DNA of 64,000 bases from Marinovum sp. (lineage in GTDB: Bacteria; Pseudomonadota; Alphaproteobacteria; Rhodobacterales; Rhodobacteraceae), in assembly GCA_022447495.1 (NCBI GenBank), contig JAKVBH010000001.1, forward strand, positions 1 to 64,000, given 5' to 3'. The position numbers and the translations under genes were made by a program. Positions 50,605-62,183 of this stretch are shown here, in pieces. Under the pieces are notes generated by a model that was given only the letters and a program-made list of their open reading frames with translations, was not told the origin of the DNA and searched no databases. Numbering within the stretch: position 1 is the first letter of the stretch; each line of letters opens with the position of its first letter.

Positions 50605-52016
50605 CCGGCTTCAGCTTGGATCTCTTCATCAATCCGAGCAACACGCGCGCCAGCTTTGGACGAGGTCACGACACCCAATGATTTGAGTTTTCGGTGCAAT
50701 GCGGAGCGCTCCATGCCCACAAACGCTGCGGTGCGTGAGATGTTGCCACCAAAACGATTTATCTGCGTCAGCAAGTACTCCCGCTCAAACGCCTCGCGGG
50801 CTTCACGCAGCGGCAAGGTCGCCAAAGTGCCAGATATGACGACGCGGCCATCATCGGAGGCACCGTCGCTTTCCTGCGGCAGTTCACGGGCCTCAATGGG
50901 CCCAGAGCCATCACCAAGAATAAGGACGCGTTCCACAAGGTTCTTCAGCTGCCGCACATTGCCCGGCCAAATCATGGTTTGCAGCAACGCTATGGCATCT
51001 TCGCTCAAATCACGGTCCGGCAGGCCCTGAGCTTGATGACAAGCCGCGATGAAATGGATTGCCAGCACCGGAATGTCCTCTCGTCGCTCTTCCAAGCTCG
51101 GCACTTCGATGGGGACCACGTTTAAGCGATGATACAACTCCTGACGCAAGCGCCCTGCCCCGATCTCTTCTTCCAGGTCTCGATTTGTGGATGAGATCAC
51201 ACGCAGATCCACTTTCACCTTATCGGCACCACCCACGCGGGTAAATTGTTGATCCACAAGCACGCGCAGAATTTTGGATTGTGTGCCCAAAGGCATGTCG
51301 GCCACCTCATCAAAATAGATGACGCCGCCATGGGCCTGTTCCAACAACCCCGGCTCTACACCGCGATCGCCGCCTTCGCGACCAAAGAGCATCTCCTCCA
51401 TCCGCTCAGGTTCAACCCCGGCGCAGTTCACCGTCACAAAAGGCGCGCTGGCTCGTCCAGAATTGGCGTGAATATACCGCGCAGCCACTTCCTTCCCGGA
51501 TCCCGCGGGACCACGAAGCATAACCCGGCCGTTGGACTTGGTCACTTTGTCGAGCTGACCCATGAGGGTGCGGAACGCAGCGCTGTCCCCGATCATATCC
51601 ACACCGCCACCGTCCTGACGTTTGAGCTTGGTATTCTCATGGCGCAGGCGCGACGTCTCCATCGCACGACGGATAACGACGAGAAGTTGGTCGATGTTAA
51701 AGGGCTTCTCGATGAAGTCGTAGGCGCCTTGTTTGATGGCCGCGACCGCGATCTCGATATTGCCGTGGCCAGAAATAATGACACAGGGCACCTGAGGATA
51801 ATCACGCTTGACGATTTTTAGGATGTCGATGCCGTCCATCGCGCTGTCTTTTAGCCAGATATCAAGGATCAGAAGAGATGGCGGTCCCGCTTCCAATTCC
51901 TTCATGCAGGCTTGCGAGGTACCTGCAAGACGGGTGCTAAACCCTTCATCTTTCAAGATATCACTAATCAATTCGCGTATATCTCGTTCGTCATCAACAA
52001 TCAGGATGTCACCCAT
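50601..52016 (-). CDS. ntrX: Nitrogen regulation response regulator NtrX
   Basis: Receiver 'ILIVDDERDIRELISDILKDEGFSTRLA', AAA+ sigma-54 interaction domain, HTH 'ISRTAAFVGMERSALHRKLKSLGV'. Confidence 0.95.
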   Translation of the reverse strand: MGDILIVDDERDIRELISDILKDEGFSTRLAGTSQACMKELEAGPPSLLILDIWLKDSAMDGIDILKIVKRDYPQVPCVIISGHGNIEIAVAAIKQGAYDFIEKPFNIDQLLVVIRRAMETSRLRHENTKLKRQDGGGVDMIGDSAAFRTLMGQLDKVTKSNGRVMLRGPAGSGKEVAARYIHANSGRASAPFVTVNCAGVEPERMEEMLFGREGGDRGVEPGLLEQAHGGVIYFDEVADMPLGTQSKILRVLVDQQFTRVGGADKVKVDLRVISSTNRDLEEEIGAGRLRQELYHRLNVVPIEVPSLEERREDIPVLAIHFIAACHQAQGLPDRDLSEDAIALLQTMIWPGNVRQLKNLVERVLILGDGSGPIEARELPQESDGASDDGRVVISGTLATLPLREAREAFEREYLLTQINRFGGNISRTAAFVGMERSALHRKLKSLGVVTSSKAGARVARIDEEIQAEAG

Positions 52017-54378
52017 GGGTCTCACCTTTTATCTGCTCGGTTGTGTTTTTGGTGTTTGACGCCGCCAAAGGCAGCAGGATCGTGGCTTGAGCCCCGCGAT
52101 TGGCGGCCAAGATTGGATCAGACCCGCCATCCAAAGAGGCAAAGGCAGGTGCGTCATCAAGCGTCAGCTTGCCGCCGTGTTCTTCGATGATTTTTTTAAC
52201 AATCGGCAGGCCAAGACCCGTGCCCTTGGTGCGGGTCGTAACGTACGGCTCAAAGAGCTTGCCACGATCTTCGGGAAGACCTACGCCGTTGTCGGCAATC
52301 GTGATCTTTGCCTGGTTATTTTGAGATGAGAGCGCCACCTTGATCATTGGCACATGGCCGCTAGGCACACCTTTTTCCTGCAAACTTTCAATGGCTTCCC
52401 CAGCGTTCTTAATCAAGTTTGTAAGAGCTTGAGAAATCATGGTGGCGTCCAAAGACGCCATGATCGGATCATCGGGGAGCGCGATGTCAAAACTCACATT
52501 TGGCTGGCCACTTTCTTGCAAAAGTGCTGCGGCACGGACCAATTCGACAACGTCTTCAGCCCGTTTCTGCGGCTCTGGCATGCGCGCAAACTTTGAGAAC
52601 TCGTCAACAATTCGGCGCAGATCATTCGTTTGACGCACAATGACCGAGGTCAATTGCTCAAGCGTGTCACCGTCTTCGACTTGACGGTGGAACTTGCGTT
52701 TGATGCGCTCCGCAGAGAGCGAAATGGGTGTCAGCGGGTTCTTGATCTCATGTGCGATCCGACGAGCAACGTCGCCCCAGGCTGCCATCCGTTGTGCCGC
52801 AACCAAGTCGGACACATCGTCAAAGGCAACAACATATCCCTCAAGCGAGCCGTCGTTGCGGCGCCGAGTAGCCACCCTCACGAGCAAATTTTCCAATCGC
52901 CCGGAACGGCTTACCTTGATCTCTTGCGTCGCGGCCTCGGCCTCTCCGGATGCGACCCTTGCGAAAAGTACGCCGAACTCTGGCACAGCCACAGACAATG
53001 GCATCTCCGCGCGGTTTTCATGCCAATCCAAGAGACGCTCTGCTGAGCGGTTCACGAAGGAGACTTTGCCGTGCGGATCGAGACCGACCACACCCGATGT
53101 GACCGAGGTAAGCACCGAATCAAAAAGACGCTGGCGCCGTTCGATCTGGCGTGTGTTCTCCAAGAGCGTGTCGCGCTGAAACCGAAGTTCGCGGGTCATT
53201 TGGTTAAAGTAGCGACCGAGCATCGCGATTTCGTCGTCGCCGTTCTCTTCCGGGACCTGCACATCCAAGTCCCCTGTACCGACCCGTTGCGCCGCGCCAG
53301 CCAAGCGACCAACAGGACGCGACAAACGCTCAGCAAACCAGAGACCCAACCAAACGGCCGCAAGCACCAGTAAAAGTGCAAAACCTAAGTAAATTAACGC
53401 AAAGTCGAAAAGCCGCTTACCGCGTTCCGCTTCTTGTTGTTGATAAAAACGCGCCGTTTCTTGGGTATCGTCCAAGAGCCCGAGAATCTGCCCATCTACT
53501 TCGCGGCTCACGTACAAAAGGCGGTCACTGTAGGCATTCAGGGGCACCAATGCGCGGAATTCGTTGTTTTCCCAATCCTCAATCAGAACGATACCATCGC
53601 TGCGCGCTTGTGTGATCTGAGACTCGGATAGATTCTCGAAATCAAAGAGATAAGATCGCTCACCGCGTGCTCGAATTTCGCCCAAACTGTCTACAATGAA
53701 GGCTTCACGGAGCCCTCGCTGCACGCGTCCCTGCCCTTCGGTTAGGATCGAACGGAGGTTCTGTGTTGGGTCGCGCCTCACCAAATCCGCGCGCGCATCA
53801 AGAAACCGAGCCAGAGCTTGCGCGTCTTCTATGAGGTCTGCTCGATTGTCTGCCTCGTACGCCTCAGCTGCGGCAAGTGACGCGCCGACAACCTGTTTAA
53901 CACGATCAGAAAACCAGGTCTCCAAACCGATGTTGATCGTCAAAACGGCAAACACCGCTATTGTGACCGCGGGCAGCAGCGCCATGACGGCAAAAACACC
54001 GGTCAAGCGCAGGTGCAAACGCGAACCCGCAGAGCGCGCGCGCCGTGCCGCGATGAGCCTAACCACACGCGCCAAAACAAGCGCCGCAATCAGCAAAACA
54101 TAAACGAAATCCGCCAATAGGATGAGGCGCAATTCTGGGGCAGAAGCCCCCATGTTCCAAGGACCGAGCGCCTGGAATGTGATGAGTGCCAAAATAGGGC
54201 CCAATAGCACCAATCCCAGCGCAAACCCGTTTTGAATGTGCCGCTGTCGCATCCAACGCGACACACGATCATAGGTCAGGCCGAAAAACGCCGTTTTAGG
54301 CCCGTCCACCCCTTCCAAGGGGGTGCGGGGTACCGCTAAAGCTGGATCAACCTTTGTTGACTGTGCCTCAAGGGACAC
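52009..54378 (-). CDS. ntrY: Sensor histidine kinase NtrY
   Basis: Multiple TMs, HAMP, PAS, 'DVARRIAHEIKNPLTPISLSAERIKRKF', 'GTGLGLPIVKKIIEEHGG'. Confidence 0.95.
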   Translation of the reverse strand: MSLEAQSTKVDPALAVPRTPLEGVDGPKTAFFGLTYDRVSRWMRQRHIQNGFALGLVLLGPILALITFQALGPWNMGASAPELRLILLADFVYVLLIAALVLARVVRLIAARRARSAGSRLHLRLTGVFAVMALLPAVTIAVFAVLTINIGLETWFSDRVKQVVGASLAAAEAYEADNRADLIEDAQALARFLDARADLVRRDPTQNLRSILTEGQGRVQRGLREAFIVDSLGEIRARGERSYLFDFENLSESQITQARSDGIVLIEDWENNEFRALVPLNAYSDRLLYVSREVDGQILGLLDDTQETARFYQQQEAERGKRLFDFALIYLGFALLLVLAAVWLGLWFAERLSRPVGRLAGAAQRVGTGDLDVQVPEENGDDEIAMLGRYFNQMTRELRFQRDTLLENTRQIERRQRLFDSVLTSVTSGVVGLDPHGKVSFVNRSAERLLDWHENRAEMPLSVAVPEFGVLFARVASGEAEAATQEIKVSRSGRLENLLVRVATRRRNDGSLEGYVVAFDDVSDLVAAQRMAAWGDVARRIAHEIKNPLTPISLSAERIKRKFHRQVEDGDTLEQLTSVIVRQTNDLRRIVDEFSKFARMPEPQKRAEDVVELVRAAALLQESGQPNVSFDIALPDDPIMASLDATMISQALTNLIKNAGEAIESLQEKGVPSGHVPMIKVALSSQNNQAKITIADNGVGLPEDRGKLFEPYVTTRTKGTGLGLPIVKKIIEEHGGKLTLDDAPAFASLDGGSDPILAANRGAQATILLPLAASNTKNTTEQIKGETHG

Positions 54379-54488
54379 GGGGGATCTCCGCTCATCTATG
54401 CGCCGCGGGGGCGGCCACCACCATATATCGCCACCTCTCCCATCTCAGCCTGCTCGACTGCGACTTCGGGGTCACGCTTGTGGCGGTT

Positions 54489-55856
54489 TTACATCAACTT
54501 GCGGCGCCGTGTCACGGAAATATCGAGATCGGTGATCTTCTTACGCAGGGTATTGCGATTGATACCAAGCAAATCGGCGCATTTCGCCTGATTTCCACCA
54601 GTGGCTTCGAGCGCAATTTCAATTAGGGGAAGCTCAACTTCGCGCAAAATGCGCTGGTAAAGCCCCGGTGGTGGCAACATCGCACCGTGCAGATCAAAAT
54701 AGCGACGCAAGTGACGCGCGACCGATCCACCGAGTTTTTCGTTTTGTGCCCCCTTGAGAACGGGATCCATCTCTGGCTGATTACCCAGAACAGCTTCGAC
54801 CTCTATGCGCGTGATCTCATCCGCGCGGCTGGTCAACGATAGCCTGCGCACTGCGTTCTCAAGCTGGCGCACATTGCCAGGCCAGGAATACGCGCGGAAT
54901 AACTCTTCTGCGTTCGGCGACAACCACCGATTCGGCGTGCCATCACGTTCGGAACGCGCCATGAAGTGCTCTGTCAAAAGCGTAATGTCATCCACACGTT
55001 CGCGCAGCGACGGCACATGGATCGTGGCGCCAGACAAACGATAGTAAAGGTCATGGCGCAGCCGTCCGTCATCCAACGCTTGGCTCAAATCCGTCTGTGA
55101 TGTGGCCATAAAACGCGGGACATGTTCGCCCAGACCATCAACCATGCGCACGATACGGGCCTGAACCTCCTCATCAATGTCTGTGATTTCGTCGACTAAA
55201 ACGGTCCCGCCTTTCACACGGGCCAAAACCCGCGCGGGCCCCTCCAAATCGGAGAGATCAGAAGCGGTCACGGTCACAAAGGGAAGCGTACGCCGATCCG
55301 AAAAGTCATGGATGGCCCGCGCGATGAGGGATTTGCCCGTCCCGCTCTCGCCCGAGATCATCACCGGCAAGTCGGTGTTCATAACTCGTGCGACGAGACG
55401 ATAAAGCTCCTGCATGGCTGCCGTTTTGCCCACCAGCGGAAGCTCATCGGAGGCAGGCACATCCATCGGTTCCGATTTTCGTTGCGCCTGACCGCGGCTC
55501 TCCAGGGCACGTGCGGTGCGTTTCATCAGGTCAGGCAAATCAAACGGCTTGGGCAGATAGTCGTAGGCTTCTGCTTCGGCGGCTTGGATCGCGGTCATAA
55601 TCGTATTTTGAGCCGAAATGACGATCACGGGCAGGTCTGGGCGATCCTGACCAATTTTAGGCAGCATTTCCAAACCATTGCCATCGGGCATCATCACGTC
55701 TGAGATCACCACATCGCCTTTGCCCTCTGCCACCCATCGCATGAGTGTGGTCAGCGACGAGGTCGCATGCACCTTGCACCCGGCGCGGGTCAGGGCTTGG
55801 GTCAAAACCGTCCGGATAGTACGGTCATCGTCGGCCACCAAAATCGTGCCATCCAT
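54489..55856 (-). CDS. ntrC: Nitrogen regulation protein NtrC
   Basis: '[23 protein letters not shown]', '[17 protein letters not shown]', Fis-type HTH '[27 protein letters not shown]'. Confidence 0.96.
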   Translation of the reverse strand: MDGTILVADDDRTIRTVLTQALTRAGCKVHATSSLTTLMRWVAEGKGDVVISDVMMPDGNGLEMLPKIGQDRPDLPVIVISAQNTIMTAIQAAEAEAYDYLPKPFDLPDLMKRTARALESRGQAQRKSEPMDVPASDELPLVGKTAAMQELYRLVARVMNTDLPVMISGESGTGKSLIARAIHDFSDRRTLPFVTVTASDLSDLEGPARVLARVKGGTVLVDEITDIDEEVQARIVRMVDGLGEHVPRFMATSQTDLSQALDDGRLRHDLYYRLSGATIHVPSLRERVDDITLLTEHFMARSERDGTPNRWLSPNAEELFRAYSWPGNVRQLENAVRRLSLTSRADEITRIEVEAVLGNQPEMDPVLKGAQNEKLGGSVARHLRRYFDLHGAMLPPPGLYQRILREVELPLIEIALEATGGNQAKCADLLGINRNTLRKKITDLDISVTRRRKLM

Positions 55857-55868
55857 AGCTCTGCTCTC

Positions 55869-56953
55869 CTACACGTTGGGCCGAGGCACCCGGGGCACCA
55901 TCGGCAACGAAATGCGAAACACGGTGCGTCCCGGCACCGAGGTGACGGAAATCCACCCGTCATGATCGAGAATAATCTTGCTCACCAAGGCCAAGCCAAG
56001 GCCGGTTCCATTTTCACGTCCCGAGACAAATGGATCAAAAACATCGCCCTTTAGATCTTCGGGAAGGCCCGGGCCATCATCAATCACCTCAATCTGCAAG
56101 GGCAACGTTTGGCCAGTGCCATCGGCGCGGCGCATCCGAAAAGCCCGTTCATAAAACGTGTGCAAGGTAATGGTTCCCGACCCACCCGGCGCTGCTTCTG
56201 CGGCGTTGCGAATGAGGTTGGCGATCACCTGTTGCAGTTGATCCGGATCCCCCCAAGATGATGGCAGTGAAGGGTCATAATTTTCTTTGATCGTCATTTG
56301 TGCCGCGGGCCCCAAAAGAGCGGAGCGTCGCGCTCGGTCCAGCACATCGTGCAAATTCACAGGTTGACGCGCAGGTTGCGTGAGATTGCCAAACTGTTCG
56401 ACCTGCTCCAACAGTTTTACGATCCTACGCGTTTCACCCACGATGAGGTCTGTGAGTTCCAGGTCCTCGGGCCCGAGGTTCATGCTCAGAAGTTGTGCCG
56501 CACCGGTGATGCCCGCCAGCGGGTTTTTGATCTCATGCGCGAGCATTTCGGCCATGCCAATTGCGGATTTGGCCGCCGACTTCGCAGTCTGGCTTTGCGT
56601 CATCCGGCCCGCCAATTCACGGGGCGAGATCATGATAAGCATCTGGCCGCCGTAGCCTTGCACGGGCGACACTTGTAAGCTGCACTGCAGAGGCGCTCGG
56701 CTACCTGTGCCGATATCGACATCGTTGACAAAGAGCGGCGATTTTTGATCACGGGCTCTTTGGAAGCTCTCTTCAAGCGGCGCATCAACCGCGAGCTTGT
56801 CCCAAAGAGGTTCGCCCATAAGCATCTTTTCAGAGGCGTTGAAGAAGCCTTCTGCGGCCGGGTTCACGGAGACAATGCGATCTTCGACATCAACCATAAT
56901 TGACGGAACAGGCAAAGACGCCCAAAGCTCATAGCGATCTATTGCGATCGGGC

Positions 56954-56957
<4 letters not shown>
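55869..56957 (-). CDS. ntrB: Nitrogen regulation sensor kinase NtrB
   Basis: PAS plus 'AEMLAHEIKNPLAGITGAAQLL', 'GTGLGLALVSKIILDHDG'. Confidence 0.95.
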
Positions 56958-57967
<1,010 letters not shown>

Positions 57968-58150
57968 TTTTTTGCAGGTTTAAAATGTGCTAGCGAAGCC
58001 AGCGGCGTTAATCCATTGTTTGACGCTGCGATTTTGACTGCCCTTTCACCATTTGCCTAGTTTTTAGTCACACCCATTTGGTAGATTGCGCGCAAGCGTG
58101 ACTGATACTAGGGTCGCGGCCCGAACGGCGCCATTGAAAGAGCCTGCGTT

Positions 58151-58651
58151 ATGACCACTCTTGTGACCGCTTTTGTGACTGTTTTGGGTGTCGGATATCT
58201 GCGCCCTGCGTCGGGGACATGGGGTTCGCTTGCGGCCTTTCCTTTGGGGTATGCCGTTTGGCTCGGCACCGGCGCCTTGGGGTTCGGCGTGGTCACGCTG
58301 ATTGTCACCATCTTGGGCGTTCGTGCCACTGCGCAATACATCGAAACCCGTAATAGCAAGGACCCATCCGAGGTGGTCATCGACGAGGTTGCGGGGCAAT
58401 GGATTGCGTTGCTGCCTGTTGCGGTGGGCGCGAGTGCGCGCGGGTTGGAACCTTGGGACATGTATCCAGGCTTGATCGTCGGCTTTCTGCTGTTTCGGCT
58501 CTTTGACATTTGGAAGCCGGGGCCCGTCGGTTGGATGGACCGCCGTGGCGATGCGTTTGGTGTGATGTTCGATGATGTGATAGCAGGCATATTCGCGGCA
58601 TTGGGTGTTGTGGCGCTCGCCGCGATTGCCCACGGAGTGTTGACGGGATGA
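58151..58651 (+). CDS. pgpA: Phosphatidylglycerophosphatase A
   Basis: 'YLRPASGTWGSLAAFPLGY', 'VVIDEVAGQWIAL', 'FRLFDIWKPGPVGWMDRRGDAFGVMFDDVIAG'. Confidence 0.95.
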   Translation: MTTLVTAFVTVLGVGYLRPASGTWGSLAAFPLGYAVWLGTGALGFGVVTLIVTILGVRATAQYIETRNSKDPSEVVIDEVAGQWIALLPVAVGASARGLEPWDMYPGLIVGFLLFRLFDIWKPGPVGWMDRRGDAFGVMFDDVIAGIFAALGVVALAAIAHGVLTG

Positions 58652-59139
58652 CAGTTCCTTTTGATACCGCGCGCGACATCGTCACGTTAGCGACAGAGAA
58701 AAACCTCCACATCAGCACTGCGGAAAGTTGCACCGGCGGCATGGTCGCGGCGGCAATCACCGATGTGCCCGGCTCTTCTTCGATCTTTGAACGGGGCTTT
58801 GTGACCTATTCCAATGCCGCCAAGGTCGAAATGATTGGTGTCAGCCAATCTCATTTGGATAAGCACGGAGCCGTGTCAGAACCCGTTGTACGCGACATGG
58901 CCACGGGTGCATTGCACGCGGCTCGGGCCAATATCGCCGTGTCCATATCGGGCATTGCTGGACCCGGCGGGTCTGAACACAAACCCGAAGGCCGTGTATG
59001 TTTCGGCTTGGCTCAGGGCGAGCAAGTCACGACAGAAACAGTGGACTTTGGCGCGCTTGGCCGAGCCAAGGTGCGCACAGCCGCCACGCAGTATGCTCTG
59101 GACCTCATCTTAGGTGCGCTGCGCCAAGGCGGCACCTAA
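58648..59139 (+). CDS. CinA family protein (NMN amidohydrolase)
   Basis: 'ISTAESCTGGMVAAAITDVPGSSSIFERGFVTYSNAAKVEMIGV', 'SISGIAGPGGSEHKPEGRVCFG'. Confidence 0.95.
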   Translation: MTVPFDTARDIVTLATEKNLHISTAESCTGGMVAAAITDVPGSSSIFERGFVTYSNAAKVEMIGVSQSHLDKHGAVSEPVVRDMATGALHAARANIAVSISGIAGPGGSEHKPEGRVCFGLAQGEQVTTETVDFGALGRAKVRTAATQYALDLILGALRQGGT

Positions 59140-60387
59140 TGCACGCGCAGATGCGCCATTCTGGATCAACAGCAAAATCTCCTCAGCTCGTGCTTCTCCA
59201 ACCAAGGAAATCGCTTTTGCGCGTACACGCTCGCGTCGCACTTCGATGGTTTGCGGTGCAAGCAGGTCATGCTAAACGGTGAATAAGTTCCCACCGCTCA
59301 TCACCTCCAGGCGCGCTTCGGTTTCACTCAATGTCTCATCAGGGACGACGTCGACCAGGGTTTGCAGCTTTCGGATGTCGTCGTCTCCCATCAACTCATC
59401 GGTATAGCTTTCGGCAAGGGCGGTATCATGACCGCCAAGCGCCATGGCGATAACGGCTCCATAGCTGAACTTCGCGCCAAGCCCAGTGTGTGGCGCCACC
59501 TGATTGCAGACGTTCATCCAGCGCGGATGCGTGGTTACCTTTATGGATGTAACATCACTCACCGGCCCAATTTTCCTGAGCGCTTCGAGGGTGGCGTGAA
59601 GCCCGTGGCAGCAAGCGTGCAACGTGTGGCTAACCCGATCAAAGCGCCACTCGGTGCCAGGGTTGGCCCAAGCCCCGTGATGTGTTTGCGCAAACGCCAT
59701 GAGCGCATCAGGTCCGGCGCTCATGCCCCGCGTGGCGAGATCGACAGACAGAACACCGGTTTGCGCTGCCAGTCCGGCGTTGAAGGGCTTTCCCATGGTC
59801 CCAAATTGCGCCTTGAGCCCCGCTGCTTGCGTTGCGCAGAGCGATAAAGCGCAGCCCAAATCATCAGGACGTAGGCCGAGAAGCACTGCGACACCAAGCG
59901 CTGCACCAAATGCCCCAGCGGTTGCCGTTTGGTGATAGCCCACTTGATAATGCCCACGACCGAGCCAAACGCCCATGCGCACGGACGCCTCCAACCCAAG
60001 AACCGCGGCGCGCTGCCACTCAATTCCGGACGCATTCTCCCGCTCAGCCACCGATAGGACCGCCGGCAACACAGCCACGGACGGGTGACCGATGTGGTCA
60101 AAATGCGTGTCATCGTAGTCCAACGCATGGGACGTGGTGCCATTGATCAAAGCGGCCATACGCGCCGTCGTTGCGCCGCCGCCAAAAATGGAGGCGTGCG
60201 TTTGGCCGCCCTCTGCTTGGGCTTGTGAACGCAGTATTCCGCTCACCGGCGCGTCGACACCGGCGAGACCGCACGCGGCCCAGTCAAGCATCGACATCTG
60301 CACCACTTCGCCCACCTCGTCTGGCCAGCTTTCGGTATCCGCCAAAGCCAGCAAATCCGGTAAAATGTCGTGGTGGTCTTGGGGCAC
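59110..60387 (-). pseudogene. MmgE/PrpD family protein with premature in-frame TAG at 59272-59274
   Basis: 372 sense codons from GTG 60387 to TAG, then the same frame continues HDLLAPQTIEVRRERVRAKAISLVGEARAEEILLLIQNGASARALGAALAQRT to TAA (59110-59112). Core 'FGGGATTARMAALINGTTSHALDYDDTHFDHIGHPSVAVLPA'. Confidence 0.8.
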
Positions 60388-60433
60388 GGTTCCGCTCCTT
60401 GGCTTTCGCATAAGGCTAGTGGAGAGCGCTGAA

Positions 60434-60796
60434 CTAGGCCAGTTGTGTATAGCCCTTTTTGGCCTTTTGCATCTTAGCGATGAGGTCTTTTGGCTGTGCC
60501 GGGGTGGTTGAGATACCGCCATCTGCTCTGTCTTTTGCGGCGCGGGCTTCGTTGGCTTGAATGAGCGCGTAGACCGATTGGGCAGGCGACGCGGGTGCCC
60601 GTCCCATGATGTTTGCTTGACGTTCTTCTGCAGACTGATCACTTGCGGGTTGCACCGCAGACACGCGCTCCGCCGCGCCGTTTTGAATGGGCGGCACCAC
60701 GTTGACAGAAGCACTTGGTGCAGATGTGCTGACCGTAGCGGGGCCCATACGTGCGGTTCCTTGGTTTGGATACAAGTCCGACGATTGCCCGGACAA
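60434..60796 (-). CDS. Hypothetical low-complexity protein
   Basis: 120 aa MSGQSSDLYPNQGTARMGPATVSTSAPSASVNVVPPIQNGAAERVSAVQPA...; more credible than the overlapping N-terminal extension of the PrpD ORF. Confidence 0.65.
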   Translation of the reverse strand: MSGQSSDLYPNQGTARMGPATVSTSAPSASVNVVPPIQNGAAERVSAVQPASDQSAEERQANIMGRAPASPAQSVYALIQANEARAAKDRADGGISTTPAQPKDLIAKMQKAKKGYTQLA

Positions 60797-60879
60797 TGAG
60801 GCAAAAGAGGGGCCTAAGAAATCCTAAATGCCTCGGATTTTATCACATTGCGTTAATGTTTTACCGCGTTTCAAGAGCT

Positions 60880-61335
60880 TTAACCACGGCCATAAAGGTC
60901 TTGTGCACGGCGCTCAAAGGCGCGGACCACACGTTGCATCGCATCGTTGAACACAACCCCGATGATCCCCTGGAGCACCGCGTTGCGAAATTCAAAATCC
61001 ACAAAGAACGTCACTTCGCAGCCGCCGTCGGGACGATCAGCAAAAGCCCAATTCGACTTCATATATCGGAAAGGCCCGTCGAGATATTCTGTGTCGATCT
61101 TTTGAATGTCGGGCCAGAGAACCACACGACTACCGAACCGTTCGCGAAACACTTTAAAGGAGATCACCAAGTCGGCATCCATCACCTCTGAGTCGTTCGC
61201 GCCGGGTGCCCGCCTGCGAATGCGTGCCGCAGCGCACCACGGTAAGAACTTTGGGTAGGAGGCGACATCCGCGACAAGAGCATACATTTGCGCGGCGGTA
61301 TAAGGCAGATGTTTGATCTCGGAATGGGTTGGCAT
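60880..61335 (-). CDS. START-like RatA/COQ10 family protein
   Basis: 'MPTHSEIKHLPYTAAQMYALVADVASYPKFLPWCAAARIRRR...VDFEFRNAVLQGIIGVVFNDAMQRVVRAFERRA'. Confidence 0.93.
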   Translation of the reverse strand: MPTHSEIKHLPYTAAQMYALVADVASYPKFLPWCAAARIRRRAPGANDSEVMDADLVISFKVFRERFGSRVVLWPDIQKIDTEYLDGPFRYMKSNWAFADRPDGGCEVTFFVDFEFRNAVLQGIIGVVFNDAMQRVVRAFERRAQDLYGRG

Positions 61336-61419
61336 GGACCTTGGGACTTGTGGTAGGACAATCGCAAATCGCGTAATCGGCCATGTCGCCCGTTTGCGCC
61401 GCAGTTTCAAGGGGCGAGC

Positions 61420-61962
61420 ATGGCTGAGCGGCCTTATGTCATAGACAGATTAATCTCTGCGAAATCAATCGCTGCGCGGATCGAAGCACTGTGTTTGGAA
61501 ATACGTGCGGAGTATTCCGGCGCAGACAAGATTGTGGTGGTCGGCCTTCTGCGCGGGTCGTTTATCTTTATTGCCGACCTCGTGCGTGAATTGGACATGG
61601 CGGTGGAAGTCGATTTCATAGAAGCGTCTTCCTATGGAGATGCCATGGAAAGTTCGAGAGAAGTGCGCATTCTCAAAGACTTACGTTCTGGCATTGAAGG
61701 GCGCGATGTTTTGGTCGTCGAAGATATCGTCGACACGGGCCATACCCTCAATCACGTCATGGGTCTTTTAAATGCCCGCGCTCCGCGCAAGCTTATGTCA
61801 ATTGCTCTCCTCGACAAGCCGACGCGGCGCGAAGTGGATTTTCGCGCCGATTGGATCGGGTTCGAGATTCCAGATGAATTTGTCGTGGGGTACGGGATTG
61901 ATTTCGCGCAGCGCAATCGCAACCTACCACATATTGGCAAAGTCCGGTTCACCGAAGAGTAA
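61420..61962 (+). CDS. hpt: Hypoxanthine phosphoribosyltransferase
   Basis: '[19 protein letters not shown]', PRPP motif '[14 protein letters not shown]'. Confidence 0.95.
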   Translation: MAERPYVIDRLISAKSIAARIEALCLEIRAEYSGADKIVVVGLLRGSFIFIADLVRELDMAVEVDFIEASSYGDAMESSREVRILKDLRSGIEGRDVLVVEDIVDTGHTLNHVMGLLNARAPRKLMSIALLDKPTRREVDFRADWIGFEIPDEFVVGYGIDFAQRNRNLPHIGKVRFTEE

Positions 61963-61963
61963 G

Positions 61964-62149
61964 ATGGACCCGCGCTACTTCCTCCGCATGGCCAAATGGG
62001 CGCGCAAGCCACCCTCAGCAACCCAGATCAAAATCATGCTCGCAATCGTGGCGTTGTGCCTGGTTATTTATGGAACGGAACGTTGGTTCGGATGGCCGGA
62101 TGCCCTCACAAGTGAGTGGACACGCCCCGCAAACCGCGTGGTGAGGTAA
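61964..62149 (+). CDS. Small single-TM hypothetical protein
   Basis: MDPRYFLRMAKWARKPPSATQIKIMLAIVALCLVIYGTERWFGWPDALTSEWTRPANRVVR; starts 1 bp after the hpt stop. Confidence 0.75.
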   Translation: MDPRYFLRMAKWARKPPSATQIKIMLAIVALCLVIYGTERWFGWPDALTSEWTRPANRVVR

Positions 62150-62183
62150 CAGGCAGCGCGGCACTTCACGCCTTTGGCCGTTT

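Noticed and set aside
58064-58633. 189-aa and 160-aa minus-strand ORFs
   Set aside because: Antisense shadows of pgpA, whose + strand product has clear PgpA motifs.
60388-60804. N-terminal extension of the PrpD ORF to 60804
   Set aside because: The extension (MPHCPGNRRTCIQTKEP...) is low-complexity and out of frame with the more plausible 60434-60796 gene; a GTG start at 60387 fits better.
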